Origin: Rugalucina vietnamica
Lineage: Eukaryota > Mollusca > Bivalvia > Lucinida > Lucinidae
Direction of reading: 5' to 3'
DNA length: 64,000 bases
Assembly (NCBI GenBank): GCA_964017185.1
Contig: OZ024883.1
Span: 372,001 to 436,000 of the forward strand
A model generated the notes under the pieces. That model did not search any database. It saw nothing but the letters and a program-made list of their open reading frames with translations, and was not told the DNA's origin. A program made the position numbers and the translations under genes. Position 1 is the stretch's first letter; every line of letters starts with the position of its first letter. Shown piece after piece: positions 1 through 10,590 of this stretch.

Positions 1-2
1 AT

Positions 3-698
3 AAATTAGCCAATATAGACATTATTTTAGATGCAAAATTGTTATTAACAGTTTTCATATTGTTTCCAGTTCTCCTATTTTCTATATTTCCTCATCAAGA
101 ACCAAGATTTCTCTCCCCTCTTCTACCAGTCATGATATTGTTAACCTGCATATCAGTCAAGTCATTTACCAAACTTTTTATAGCTTCTTTTATTGTATTT
201 AATGTTATATTGACAATAATATTTGGTATGATGCACCAAGGTGGTTTAATTCCATGTATTTTGAGTCTTCAAACATTATATAACACTAACAAAATCAGAC
301 ATAATTCAAGTGTTTCATATAACTTTATATTTTCTCATACATACATGCCTCCCCAGTTTCCACTGCTTATCAAGGGGTCAAATGTCAAAGTATATGATAC
401 AAAGGGAGCTGGTATAGAAACAGTCATAGACTTAATCCAGGACATCAACAAATCTATTGACAGAGACACAGATAAGGAGTCTAGAATTTTTCTGGTTATT
501 CCAAGTGAAGTTTATAAAGACAAGTTACAAGGAAGGAATTTGAATATAACGCTTGTGGAAAAATTTTATCCACATTTGTCATTTGAGGATTTACCAAGGG
601 TTGCTGTGGCAACAGAAAATACAACCTTTAGTTTCTATTCAATAATCAAACAAATTTATGATCAGCTATTTTTGATACTGTTAGAAATAAATTCATAA
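3..698 (+). CDS. PIGZ: GPI mannosyltransferase 4 (PIGZ/SMP3-type), C-terminal exon, 5' partial
   Basis: The frame is open from the left edge of the window to a TAA at 696-698, so this is the 3' coding exon of a gene that starts outside. The key motif is HQEPRFL near the start, which is characteristic of GT22 dolichol-phosphate-mannose-dependent mannosyltransferases and in this HQEP form of PIGZ/SMP3. A second family motif, MMHQGGLIPC, follows about 45 residues later. The first ~75 residues are very hydrophobic, fitting the last membrane spans; the remainder is a lumenal tail. The enzyme adds the fourth mannose to the GPI anchor precursor in the ER membrane. There is no start codon here: the first codons are Leu-rich and simply continue upstream. 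An AATAAA (686-691) overlaps the end of the reading frame. Family assignment is by motif recall; ALG9/ALG12/PIGB are the alternatives but carry HKE-type motifs. Confidence 0.85.
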   Translation, partial: KLANIDIILDAKLLLTVFILFPVLLFSIFPHQEPRFLSPLLPVMILLTCISVKSFTKLFIASFIVFNVILTIIFGMMHQGGLIPCILSLQTLYNTNKIRHNSSVSYNFIFSHTYMPPQFPLLIKGSNVKVYDTKGAGIETVIDLIQDINKSIDRDTDKESRIFLVIPSEVYKDKLQGRNLNITLVEKFYPHLSFEDLPRVAVATENTTFSFYSIIKQIYDQLFLILLEINS

Positions 699-851
699 GG
701 AAAGCTGAAATTGTTTGATTTGACATGTTTGAAAACTTAGCACCACGTTGATTCACTGTTTTTGTTTTTGCTACATAATACTATCCCTTTTCTTCCCAAG
801 TCATTATTTTGAAGCCGACATATCATATGAGCCACATAATGAGAAAACCAG

Positions 852-2092
852 ATTTTTAGCTCACCTGAGCCGAAGGTGAGCTTATAGTACAGTAGTTGAG
901 CCGGCGTCCGTCCGTGCGTCCGTGCATCCGTGCGTCCACATTTTCAAACTCGAATATCTCTAAGACAACAAGGCCGATCGTGATCAAATTTTATTTAAAG
1001 CATCATTGAGGAGGGGGAAATGTTGCATTAGGTTTTGGGCCAGGTCGGATTGGAACTCTGGTTTCCATGGCAACAGATAGCTCCCATAGACTTACAATGG
1101 GAAAAACATAAAAAAAATCTTCTTCTCTGAAACCACAAGTCCCAGACCTTTCATATTTTGTGTGTAGCAATGTATAGTGGTCCTCTCTATAAATCCTGCC
1201 AACCGTGCCCCTGGGGTCCATACAGGCCCCGCCCCGGGGGCGTGATGGGGCAAAACATAAAAAATCTTCTCCGAAACCACATGGCCCAGAGCCTTCATAT
1301 TTTGTATGTAGCAATGTGTAGTGGTCCTGTTTATAACTTCTGCCAATCATGCCCCTGGGGTCAAAAATGGCCCTGCCCCGGGGGTCATTAGCTCCCATAG
1401 ACTTACAATGGGAAAAACATAAAAAAAATCTTCTTCTCCGAAACCACAAGGCCCAGAGCTTTCATATTTTGTCAGTAGCAATGTATAGTGGTCCTCTTTA
1501 TAAATCCTGCCAACCGTGCCCCTGGGATTCATACAGGCCCCGCCCCGGGGGCGTCATGGGAAAAACATAAAAAAATCTTCTCTGAAACCATATGGCCCAG
1601 AGCTTTCATATGTTGTGTTGACCAATGTATAATCTTCTCCTTTCTAAATGCTGCCAACGGTGCCCCTGGGGTCCATACAGGCAACGTCCCAGGCATGTCA
1701 TTATCTACCATAGACTTATAATGGAAATATATGAAAAAATCTTTTCTGCAACAGCATGACACAAAGCTTGTATATTTGATATACAACATTATCATGTGGA
1801 GCTCTACATTAATCCTGCCAATTTTGCCCCTGGGGTCAAATATGGCCCCACCCTGGGGGTCATTATAGGACCCTGACCTTGTTAGACGATTTTTTCACGT
1901 GAACCAAAATGGCAGAAAAGAGGATACACAATCCAGACAAGAGCTCTTCTGCTGATGTAAGTAGGGTTTCAAGGTCACATGACCAAGATGGCCACCATAC
2001 CCATATATGGTGAAAACCCCAATTACTTTGTCCAGTGACTGTATTTGTTGACTCTCAGGTGAGCGATCGTTGCCCCTGGGCTACTTGTTTCT
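852..2092 (+). mobile_element. Dispersed element with internal dimeric tandem repeat (pearl/Helitron-like)
   Basis: It begins TTTTTAGCTCACCTGAGCC with a small hairpin (CTCACCTGAGCCGAAGGTGAG), then a CCGTCCGTGCGTCCG-rich stretch. It ends near CTCAGGTGAGCGATCGTTG followed by CTACTTGTTT. Such ends around a core of tandem ~150-bp units recall the pearl-type, non-autonomous Helitron-like elements known from bivalves; the class is inferred. No transposase is present, and the short frames on both strands are repeat by-products. A related 3' piece lies at 44150-44735 and another short one near 11155-11200. Confidence 0.6.
1080..1870 (+). repeat. Tandem array with alternating ~144/~166-bp units (310-bp dimer)
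   Basis: The landmark CCCCTGGG recurs at 1208, 1352, 1519, 1663 and 1827, with spacings 144, 167, 144 and 164. The longer interval contains an extra block (TAGCTCCCATAGACTTACAATGG-like, about 20 bases). The true period is therefore a dimer of about 308-311 bp, repeated about 2.5 times, inside the element at 852-2092. Confidence 0.8.
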
Positions 2093-2094
2093 TG

Positions 2095-2299
2095 TGCGAA
2101 ACCAAAGGCGTGGATCAACTTCGCGGTAACAGCAATGCTGATCAGCGCCTTTGTTTTCGCTACAAAGATAGTACAATTCCTCGTCTTAAATCCAAAATTT
2201 CAAGAATATCTAACCTGCTTCTGTGACTGTAAGGCCGGTTTGTGTGGGACCTGGTCGGAAACCAAAATTGTTGGTTTTCTCATGCAAAGGCTCATATTT
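2095..2299 (-). repeat. Degenerate copy of the GAGCCGC-ended MITE family
   Basis: It shares blocks with 5040-5268, 21081-21488 and 33040-33215: CTGATCAGCGCCTTTGTTTTCG, ATAGTAC(A/T)ATTC, GTGACTGTAAGGCCGGTTTG, GTCGGAAACC and a terminal GGTTTTCTCATG...GGCTCATA. It abuts the 3' end of the preceding element. No coding content. Confidence 0.6.
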
Positions 2300-2484
2300 C
2301 ATGAATGAAAACACTCAAACAGATTACCTTTCCACTATTTATGATAGTGGTTACTGGTTAGTCTGTCACACCCTTCAGCAACATAACGAAAACACAACCA
2401 TGCAATACATGTACACGTATATAGATTTTTTTCAACTGTAAAAATTGAAACGTTCAGTAGAAAGTTATAAACATTTTTTTTTAT

Positions 2485-2910
2485 TTTTTGCTCCAAAACA
2501 TAGATTGTGGGTAACCACAATCTATGTTTTGGAGCAAAAATAAGAAAAATATCTATAATCTATAATAGGTATACCCCAGCAAACCCCAGTTCATCTACAT
2601 AAAAATGGAGTTTAAGGGGGTATACATTTCACGGACATGTTTTCCTGATGGGTCGAGGACCCATCTGGCACTGTGTTGTGTCCCCGGGAAGGACAAAATC
2701 ATACACCATAGAAGCATCAGGAAAACATGTCCGTGCAATGAATACCCCCCTGAACCCCACTTTTATATAGCAAAACTGGGGTATGCAGGGGTATACCTAT
2801 TTTTCTTATTTTTGCTCCAAAACATAGATTGTGGGTACTCGTTAGAACGGCCTCGGCGAGGCGGTTCTAACGTGTACCCACAATCTATGTTTTGAGCAAA
2901 AATAAGAAAA
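2485..2910. repeat. Compound foldback element (nested palindromes)
   Basis: A perfect palindrome lies at 2485-2540, with 26-base arms around a GTAA loop (arm contains GCTCCAAAACATAGATTGTGG). A second, longer one at about 2801-2910 has ~55-base arms meeting at CCTCG|GCGAGG. Between them, 2545-2650 and 2717-2800 are inverted copies of each other (GTATACCCC, CCCCAGTT, GGGGGTATAC, GGACATGTTTTCCTGATG). The unit recurs at 3283-3805, 19505-19640, 20790-20905 and 36236-36377. Confidence 0.75.
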
Positions 2911-3282
2911 ATATAAAAAAAAAATTCCACTGAAAATTTTCAATTTTTACAGATGAAAAAATCTCTGTATATTGCATAGACAGGTTTTCGTAATGAGTGA
3001 TCATAAGTGGTTAATATCAAGATAGCAATGGGTCTTCCCCAACATGACAGAAAATGTTGACAAGGACATTAAGCAAAACAACCAGGCTGTAGTTTCTCAA
3101 ATGATGGCTAGGTGGCTGAAAAATCATGGATGTAAATGGGTTGGTCTATCTATGTTGCATAAACAATGGTGACTATCAGCTGCACAACTAAAACAGCAAA
3201 AACACGCCAATGTAATACATGTATACCAATTTAATATATATATTCTTGTAAAAATTGAAAATTTTCAGAAGATTGTTCAAAA

Positions 3283-3708
3283 TATTTTGCTCAAAACATA
3301 GACTGTGGTTACATATTAGAACCACCTATACTATACTATACTACTTTATTGTTCATAACATGTACAATTACAAACAGAGTCACAACAAATGTTGAGCAAA
3401 TACATGCACATAAAATGAAATGAATAGAGAAAAAATAATAATAACATATGATGCAAAGTGAAAATGAACCATTTGATCTCAGTCCCGTGAGGTAGAGGCT
3501 CTCGGTAGATATTTATTTCTATTTAGTAGAAGCTCATGACAGAATTGAGCACATGCCACGGCTAATTTAGTTGGAGGATTGATAATGACATATAATTGTG
3601 TAAGTTCATTTAGTGTTTTCCATTCTGGAATTATATTAATGATAAATTCATCAAAAATAGACGAGGCGGTTCTAACGAGTACCCACAATCTATGTTTTGG
3701 AGCAAAAA
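3283..3708. repeat. Foldback palindrome split by an insertion
   Basis: The left arm at 3283-3326 (TTTTGCTCAAAACATAGACTG... to AGAACCACCT) and the right arm at 3662-3708 (AGGCGGTTCTAACGAGTACCC...) are the two halves of the palindrome seen intact at 2801-2910. They are separated here by about 335 bp of unrelated sequence. Confidence 0.7.
3326..3661 (-). mobile_element. 3' end of a putative non-LTR retroelement inserted in the foldback
   Basis: Read on the minus strand, a short open stretch (about 60 codons, e.g. LYVIINPPTKLAVACAQF) ends at a TGA near 3479. It is followed by an AT-rich untranslated part, an AATAAA, and a pentanucleotide tail of (TATAG)n at 3326-3345. A coding tail plus polyadenylation-like signal plus short tandem tail is the usual layout of a 5'-truncated non-LTR element. 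The clade is not identified; a processed-transcript origin is the alternative. Confidence 0.45.
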
Positions 3709-3805
3709 TACGCAAAATAGGTATACCCCACCCATACCCCAGTTTTACTGTATAAAAGTAGGGTTTTATGGGGTATACTTACCATGGACATGTTTTCTGA
3801 TGAGT
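3709..3805. repeat. Foldback-family internal segment, single copy
   Basis: Shares GGTATACCCC, CCCCAGTTTTACTGTATAAAAG and GGACATGTTTTCTGATG with 2545-2650 and 36294-36377. It directly follows the right arm of the interrupted foldback. Confidence 0.6.
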
Positions 3806-4660
3806 GCAACAGGTCTGTACCTTTCTTTTGCAGTGGCATACAACCACTTTTTTCAATTTGGTACATATACTATGTCACTTTCAACAGTTTTAGTGGGTGA
3901 TTCAGTTCAATCATTTCAGTGCTTAACCAGTAACAATCATGGGGAGTATTAAGGAGGTAGAATATGAACTACCGGCCTTTAGTCATATTCAGTCCAGCAG
4001 TCGACAAATCAAACCACTATGAAAATTGTTAAACAAGTTGAAAAAAGGATAACACGGATGTTTATGACGTATTAATGCACTAGTCACTTGTAACCATGCA
4101 CCCCACCTCCCAATCCCGGGAAAGGGTCGGGATTAGCATAGGAGAAGAGCTGGGATTTTACCATCAGCTTGCCCTCACAGAGCCGGGTGAATGTGGTGGT
4201 TTTGTTTTTGTGCAAAAATAGCAGGGATTATAACCAGCTCATTTGTCCCCATAGGGCAGGGTCTTGTAACCGACATTTATCATCTGTTCACCCCCGCAGT
4301 GCAAGGCTTTTTGCAGAGATTTCCTGGAAGGAAAGTCAAAGTACATACTATACCTCGGGGGTGGGGGCCATGTTACAAATGACTTATGCATAAATACTGT
4401 AACATGGTTTGTGCACTGACTTGGGAATAGGGTCAGGGCTAGTTGCCCCAAGGATTTCTGACCATTATGAGCAAACCCTAGCCTTAGGCTCTGGTTTGAT
4501 TATAGGGTAGGCAGGAACTTGGTGTCTATCGAACCTTTAACATTTTCAAACAACTTTTTTGAAACCATTAAGATCATTCTTTTCATATTTTTATATATAT
4601 GTATACGTCTTGAAAGAATATTTAACTGTAAAAATATGGAAAACAAACTTTACTGTCACA
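3806..4660. other. Intergenic sequence, nothing recognised
   Basis: No coding region or RNA gene could be supported. Frames are short and interrupted. Some text (e.g. GGGTAGGCAGGAACTTGG, GGGAATAGGGTCAGGG) looks like dispersed repeat, but no partner copy was found in the window. Confidence 0.4.
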
Positions 4661-4666
4661 CATTTG

Positions 4667-4808
4667 CATGGGTGAAAGTTTTTAGTATTGATACTGAATT
4701 CAGTATTGGCAAGATTTTCCCCCAATGCATTGGTATAGGAAAACCCTTGTTTTCAGTATTGGAAAAATGGCTTTCCAGTATTGAGAATTTTCAGAACTTT
4801 CACCCATG
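4667..4808. mobile_element. 142-bp MITE with 14-bp inverted ends
   Basis: Perfect terminal inverted repeats CATGGGTGAAAGTT (4667-4680) and AACTTTCACCCATG (4795-4808) are flanked on both sides by a direct CATTTG (4661-4666 and 4809-4814), a plausible 6-bp target duplication. The interior has four CAGTATTG-like words. No coding capacity. Confidence 0.7.
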
Positions 4809-5039
4809 CATTTGTTCTATGTAAAATCTAATTATTTTTTATCACAGATGATTTGTTTTAAAAAGCACACACATTGTCCATTGCAAATAAAAATATAAAT
4901 AAAATGAACAATATTGTGAGAAAACATGTTCAAAATGATAGTTGGTATCACTGAAAAATACAGTTACAATGTTCAGCTTTACTCAGACAGTCATACTTTG
5001 TATGTTGCTTAGGCATGTTGATAAACACTATGTCACATA

Positions 5040-5268
5040 TGAGCCGCGACCCAAAACCGGTCTTCGGGGTTTCCGACCGGGTCTGACACAAACCGACCTG
5101 TGTAGTCACAGAAGCAGGCTAGAAGCGTGAAATTGAGGACTTAAAAAGAAATCGTACTATCCGTATATCGAAAACAAAAGCGCTGATCAGCTTTGCAGTT
5201 ACTGCGAAGCTAATCTGCGTCTTTGGTTTCGCATAGGTAATAATGCTTTTTTCTCACGACGCGGCTCA
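5040..5268. mobile_element. GAGCCGC-ended MITE, complete copy
   Basis: Ends are TGAGCCGC (5040-5047) and GCGGCTCA (5261-5268). The interior contains GGTCTGACACAAACCG, CTAGAAGCGTGAAA, GTACTATCCG and GCGCTGATCAGCTTTGC, shared with the copies at 2095-2299, 21081-21488 and 33040-33215. It lies just beyond the last exon of the TRIM gene, probably within its 3' untranslated region. Confidence 0.65.
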
Positions 5269-5359
5269 CATCATTTCAAAGCACATGATTATCAGATAAT
5301 GGCTCATATGTCTTTTGTCTCTATCTAGCCTTTCATGTATCTACAGTCTGTAATTCCTC

Positions 5360-5434
5360 TCAGAAAGGCAACTTCTTTCTCTTAGAAGCAGCTGCCACTG
5401 GTTTATTCTTCTCTCTCCCACTTTTTGGGCTTTT
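5360..5434 (-). CDS. TRIM gene exon 6, terminal, basic tail
   Basis: 75 nt after a TATATTTCAG acceptor, in phase 0, ending at a TGA (5362-5360). The 24-residue tail KSPKSGREKNKPVAAAS then KRKKLPF is strongly basic and has the look of a nuclear localisation signal. No AATAAA was found immediately downstream; the transcript may extend through the MITE at 5040-5268. Confidence 0.6.
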   Translation of the reverse strand, partial: KSPKSGREKNKPVAAASKRKKLPF

Positions 5435-5793
5435 CTGAAATATAAAGTTATACTGCCCTATGATATCAGAGTTTATATTAATCTTATGTACATGTCAAAT
5501 ATGATGAAAATGTGAATCATTATAAACAGCAACACTAAGGTGGAATAAGTCACAAGCTTTCGTTCTAATCCTCATTCATTTGCATCATGCTTTACTATGT
5601 ATGTCCATGCACAATAGTTGGGATAAAAGGATTAAAAATAATCCTGTGTCTTTAATTGCAGATTAAATTTTTGAAATTAAAGGAAACTGCAAAACATTTC
5701 ATTATCTGGCATCGATTTTAAAGGGGTAAAAGAGATGTTTTAACATTAAAACGCAATACATTATTTTATAATTTAGACAGGGTATGTCCCTGT

Positions 5794-5827
<34 letters not shown>

Positions 5828-5833
5828 TGTTAC

Positions 5834-5978
5834 CGGTCTGAGTATGTCTGGTATGGAGACAATATCTCGCCCCGTCTTCAGTGTAAGCTCAACATGTACA
5901 GAGTAGGGATTATATGTACCAAACACCGGCCACAGAGGCTCAGTTGTGTCTATGTTTGAGAAAACATAGAGCGTTTTT
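5834..5978 (-). CDS. TRIM gene exon 5 (SPRY-like tail segment)
   Basis: 145 nt bounded by TTATTTCCAG|AAAAA and AGACCG|GTAACAG. Entered in phase 2 it reads KTLYVFSNIDTTEPLWPVFG then TYNPYSVHVELTL. The LYVFSN...EPLWPVFGTYN pattern resembles the last strands of SPRY or neuralized-type domains, a tentative resemblance. It is separated from exon 4 by 6.9 kb of mobile DNA, and a poly(A) run of about 27 lies just past its donor. Confidence 0.6.
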
Positions 5979-6331
5979 CTGGAAATAAAGGAAAAAATGA
6001 AATAAAGAAACTGAAGTTAGAAGATTTATTAACCTGTGCACATTTTTGTGTCTTTAAGTTTTAAAGCAGCTGAAATTTTTGATCGTTTCCCAGATTGGAT
6101 CTTTGGACAACAATTTGGTTCTTATTATGACAGTTCTTTGTCACAATTATGACAGTTCCTTGTCACTGCTTACTTCTTGTCACTTGCCCGATTGTTAAGT
6201 TATAAGATTTTGCTATTACTTAGTCACACAGGGCAGTCATGTATTATTTCCACCCCCAACGACATTTAAGCTAATTATTTTAAAAGAAGGTGGATTACTT
6301 TGCGTTGACGTCTAGTACAGTCCACTCCCTT

Positions 6332-7095
6332 TTTAGCTCGCCTGTACGAAAGTACAGGAAGAGCTATTGCAGTCACCCCGGCGTCGGCGTTGGCGTTAGC
6401 GTCGGCGTCGGCGTTGCTCAAAATGTTAAAGTTTTTGGTTAAAGTGTTTATGAGTCTATATCTCTTGAAGTTGTTGATGGATCAAGTTGATACTTTGCAT
6501 GTTGGTAGATATTGGTCTGAAGTTTTATGCTGTTCCATCATGACCCACCTGGGTGACCTTGAGGTCAAGGTCACGGACTTAGAAATTTTGTGTTAGAGTT
6601 TTTGGTTAAAGTTTTTTATAAGTCTATATCTCTTGAATATGTAGAGGGATCAAGTTGATACTTTGCATGTTGGTAGATATTGGTCTGAAGTTTTATGCTG
6701 TACCATCATGACCCACCTGGGTGACCTTGAGGTCAAGGTTACGGACTTTGAAATTTTATGTTAAAGCTTTTGCTTAAAGTGTTTTGAACTGTATATTGCT
6801 GGAACAGATGGATGGATCTAGTTGATACTTTGCTGTTAGATATTATTCTTTTATTATGCTGTAGCATCTTGACTCACCTGTGGTCAAGGTCACAGACTTA
6901 GATTTTAGGTTATAAGTCTATATCAAATATGTAGATGGATCAAGTTGAACTTAGCATGTTGGTAGATATTGGTCTGAAGTTTTATGATGTACCATCACAA
7001 CCCACCTGAGTGACAATGAGGTCAATGTCTTTGGTCGTAGATTTAATAGATTTAGTGACAAAGCGGAAGTCAGGCGAGCTACGCTGTCCTGCGAC
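6332..7095 (+). mobile_element. Dispersed element with ~170-bp tandem repeats
   Basis: Left end TTTTTAGCTCGCCTGTACG with a hairpin (GCCTGTACGAAAGTACAGG), then a GGCGTCGGCGTTGGCG tract. Four diverging repeat units follow, marked by GTCTATATCTCTTGAA at 6453 and 6629 and by GACCTTGAGGTCAAGG, the last units decayed. The right end is again hairpin-like (GAGCTACGCTGTCCTGCGACAGCTC). Same general design as 852-2092 but a different sequence family. It sits in the TRIM fourth intron and was inserted within one copy of a local duplication. Confidence 0.6.
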
Positions 7096-7475
7096 AGCTC
7101 TTATTGTTGTATCCAATAGGTGTCCGTATGTAGCGTGGTAGGTGGAGCCTGCGGTGTCACTTGTGGTTGTATAATTAATTGAGGGTGGGACATTGGATAA
7201 AGTTACCCAGTTCCTGGCCATTGCTAACCTTCCACTTAATGAACAAGCTGAAAACCTTTCTAATATTCCTAGTATGAGGTAATAAACTGCTTGATCTGGT
7301 TCATTAGTCCAACTGGTTTTCACGAAATTCAGCAGTTTTAATGAAGACAAGCTACCTTGCGTTGACGTCTAGTACAGTCCACTCCCTCTTCGTTGTATCC
7401 AATAGAAATCCGTATGTAGCATGGTAGGTGGAGCCTGCGGTGTCACTCGTGATTGGATTATGTAACATCAACATC
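7096..7475 (-). pseudogene. Duplicated coding-like segment of unknown family
   Basis: On the minus strand, 7096-7350 and 7392-7475 both encode SDTAGSTYHATYG followed by a LLDTT block. In the second copy this continues to REWTVLDVNA and a stop; in the first the continuation is displaced to 6331-6297 by the inserted element. The reading frame is kept through the shared block, so this may be a relict exon, but no family was recognised. It lies in the TRIM intron on the same strand and has no convincing splice fit to that gene. Confidence 0.4.
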
Positions 7476-8154
7476 CGCTTGTGGCGGAACTTGTGACATA
7501 TCTGTAAATATCATCCAGGATTTTGTCATCCAATTAAATGATTGGTAGCTTAAACTTAATTGAACTGCCCTTAGTCTCTCAATGCTCGAGCCAGTGACCA
7601 TCGCAGAGAAAGGACCGCATAAAAAGTTCTTGAAAAATAACATAAATCTGTCTTAACATCGCTGCGAGTTTATTGTACTATATCTTTGCGAGTTTTTGAA
7701 CGGTATGAATGCGTTGTCGATTATTTGATAAAACGGCACATTGAATAACACGTTGCGTAACAAGAATCATTGGTTTGGCGTTTTGAAAGATTGGCCTACG
7801 CTAAGCAAAGTAATACCAGCAGATGAAGCAAACGTGTCTTTTTATGCGCTATACCTTCAGGAGCCAATAGACCCTGGTGCACCATGCCGGGGATTTTTGA
7901 AGGGTATAATTTTCTGAAAGCCCATCCAATTCCCTTCAAAATGACACTTGTTAGCACTCTGACCGTTGGGGCGTTTGGACGTAGCGGCCTTTTGAATGCG
8001 TTACGTACGTGACATGTTGCAAATTTCATGAGAATTACCATAAAATCGACATTTGTTATATTTTTTATGAAGTTTAGTGTTAAAGCAAACTCACAAATTA
8101 GCAAATAGGAAAAACATGTGCTTTTATATGAGCATAATTCATTGTACCACGTAT

Positions 8155-8960
8155 GGTAACGTATGTAACGAAATATGCAATAGACGTTCCATATGAACAA
8201 ACAGTACATCGAATTTCTAACGCAAATAAACAAACTGATTGTGTGGACATATTTTTGAATAAACTCTGTTGTCCCATTAGTTCACCCAAAAGCGTGTGCT
8301 TTGTTTGCAGCTGCATGCCATATATTGAAACTTGTGTCGTCCCCACTTGCCAGTATACATATACTTATGTCTATAACTAAATCATACTTAATCATTCTCA
8401 AACGGACACTGGTAAATAGTACAATTCAGCAAAACATTCAAATTAAAACTTGGCATTGTCTAAATGGTAAACTTATCATAAACCAATGACATCTTATTAA
8501 TTGTTACCGAGGGCTTTGTCATTGGTAACGTAGATAACGGCAAAATACCGTAAGAACATTCCCTTCGTACAGAGGGCTGAGGTGGAGTGAGTTGTGAGGA
8601 TTTGCTTTCGAAATAATGAATTTAGTGTTTGCAAATAAGTCTGTTGTCCAAATTATTTAACCAACAATGTTTGGACTTTGTTTCAACTGTATCCCGTTGA
8701 GAGAAACTTGTGCCGTTGTTGCTTGCCCACATACATGTATTTAACAGAGACGTATTTGAAAATACATAATATACTTTCTTGAAGTGTCATTGGGGGAAAC
8801 ACTCAATTCAATGACGCATTTTCAGTTTAAAATTGCAATTGTTTTAATGGTTACAAGCTTAATACTAACACAACCTTAATGCATGTAGCCTAGTGTCTTG
8901 TTATATGGTAACGTAGATAACGGTAAGAGTCGTAAAGTCATTTCCTCTCATACAAAAAGG
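8155..8960. repeat. Left subterminal repeats (about 370-383-bp units)
   Basis: GGTAACGTA(T/G)(G/A)TAACG occurs at 8155, 8524 and 8907, spaced 369 and 383. Flanking text is also shared between units (ACTTGTG.CGT, CTGTTGTCC, CATTCCCTTCGTACA/CATTTCCTCTCATACA followed by GGGC(T/G)GA). All three motifs are in the same orientation. Confidence 0.65.
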
Positions 8961-10469
8961 GCGGAGATTCCTAAACGCTTATGAATCTGAACAAAAATAA
9001 AACACATCTTAGATTTCAGAATTTGGCTCTAAAATGGTTTCAGTGTTTTTTGATCATCATTATAATATTATAATCAGTCTTTCAATCAATCAATTATAAA
9101 ATTCACTAGATATAATTACAATAGAACAATCAATCTTTGTCATATGTATGCAAGCAAAAAATGAAGGTGGGTTGATCAACTCTAGCCATAGTTATGTGAC
9201 ATAGCCTTAAAGCGGGTGTGTAACAAGTCACTATGGGGCTAAACTTGTTGAATCTACATAAAAATGAGCATTGCAGATATGTCTATTGACGTCAAGATTG
9301 GTGTCATCAAGGCTTTTAAATGAGTGTGCTATATCATCATTAGCAACCTAATCATGTTGGGTTTTGCAGATTTCATGCAAGTATCCATCTTTCACTAACC
9401 ATCCAATGCATGTTAGGTGTATAGCCAATCAAAAGGAACACAACCTCAAGGAGTCGCGCTTAATGTTGTTCCCAATGGAGAAAAACGCTAACAGTGGTGG
9501 TGGTACAGTGTCGAGCCCAGGAGTGAGAACTTGGTTGTTCGAAACTTTCTTTACCGTGAATTTTCTACAAGTATACGGACAAAAAATGGCAACAAAGGAA
9601 CTATAATATATCTACTCCATCTAACACCAAGTAAGAATTTAATCCAAACCATCACTTTATAACAATCAGTAGCAAGCAACAATGGTGTTATGGGACAGAA
9701 AACACTTAATAGCTGCTCTCTTTATCACGAAAATTTGTCATTTGTGTGCATTTACTGTCTGCGATACCGCAAGCTACATGTATTTTATTTAGACGGGTAC
9801 AGTTCTGCAGTTTACATGCATAAAGAACAGCCAGATCAGAACAGAACTCCCGTTCCCATGACAATGTATATAATTGATGGGTGAAAGTACTATGGTCACT
9901 CTAGCGGTTATATCTTTGATCGCATCTCCTTTTAACTACGACATAAGCTGCCCTTGACAAAAAAGACAAAACATGTTACACCTAAGATGGTGAATATGTA
10001 AGTGTGGCGATTCTATAGCACCTTCAATATCTTATTTAAGCTTCTGTAAGAAGTACATGTTCATATGTAAGTCTGGAATAAAAATCCCATTACTGGCGTG
10101 TCTGGAAATATTGTTTATGTATGGTGGGCTGAGGCAAGACCCTTCGTGTGTCTTGCTCAGTCCTCTGAGGTTCATATGGCAGTTTTCGTTTGCTCCAAAG
10201 TTTCTTTGTTTGTTTGAATTGATGCTTAGCGTCCCAATCAACAGCTTTTGTCATGTCGGGAAGTTGCCTTCATTTTATGGAACTTATACCCAAAATTAGG
10301 ACGTCATAACATCCTAAAATTGCTTCAAATATAACCACCCAAGTAAACCATTGAGGCATATGTATGAATGGCTTGACTTAACTTTTTTGAGAGGCCCATA
10401 CCTGAGCGGTTAACCAGTAATCAGATGATCGTTCTGTCAGTAGTTTCAGTTGTGTTACCTTTCACCCTA

Positions 10470-10590
10470 AAAAGGTACAAGTAGGCAATGGTCAGGAAGG
10501 CGCAGTCAAACAGAAAATCACACTCCAAAAACCGAGGTGTGGAAAAAACTAAATTGACAATTAGGCACTTAAACTAAGCATATAGCAGGC
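10470..10590 (-). repeat. PLE-family 3' tail fragment (tail family A)
   Basis: Contains AAAAGGTACAAGTAGGCAA, TCAGGAAGGCGCAGTCA, CTCCAAAAACCGAGGTG and a run toward AATTAGGCACTTA. These are the hallmark words of the tail seen at 29507, 41414 and 44997. Isolated copy inside the 4.3-kb element. Confidence 0.6.

Noticed and set aside
1003..1795. Several overlapping frames of 60-150 codons on both strands
   Set aside because: They read through a tandem DNA repeat and repeat its period; no motif in any frame.
8155..8960. CRISPR-like array because of evenly spaced motifs
   Set aside because: Units of ~370 bp with diverging interiors inside an inverted-ended eukaryotic element; nothing resembles a CRISPR.
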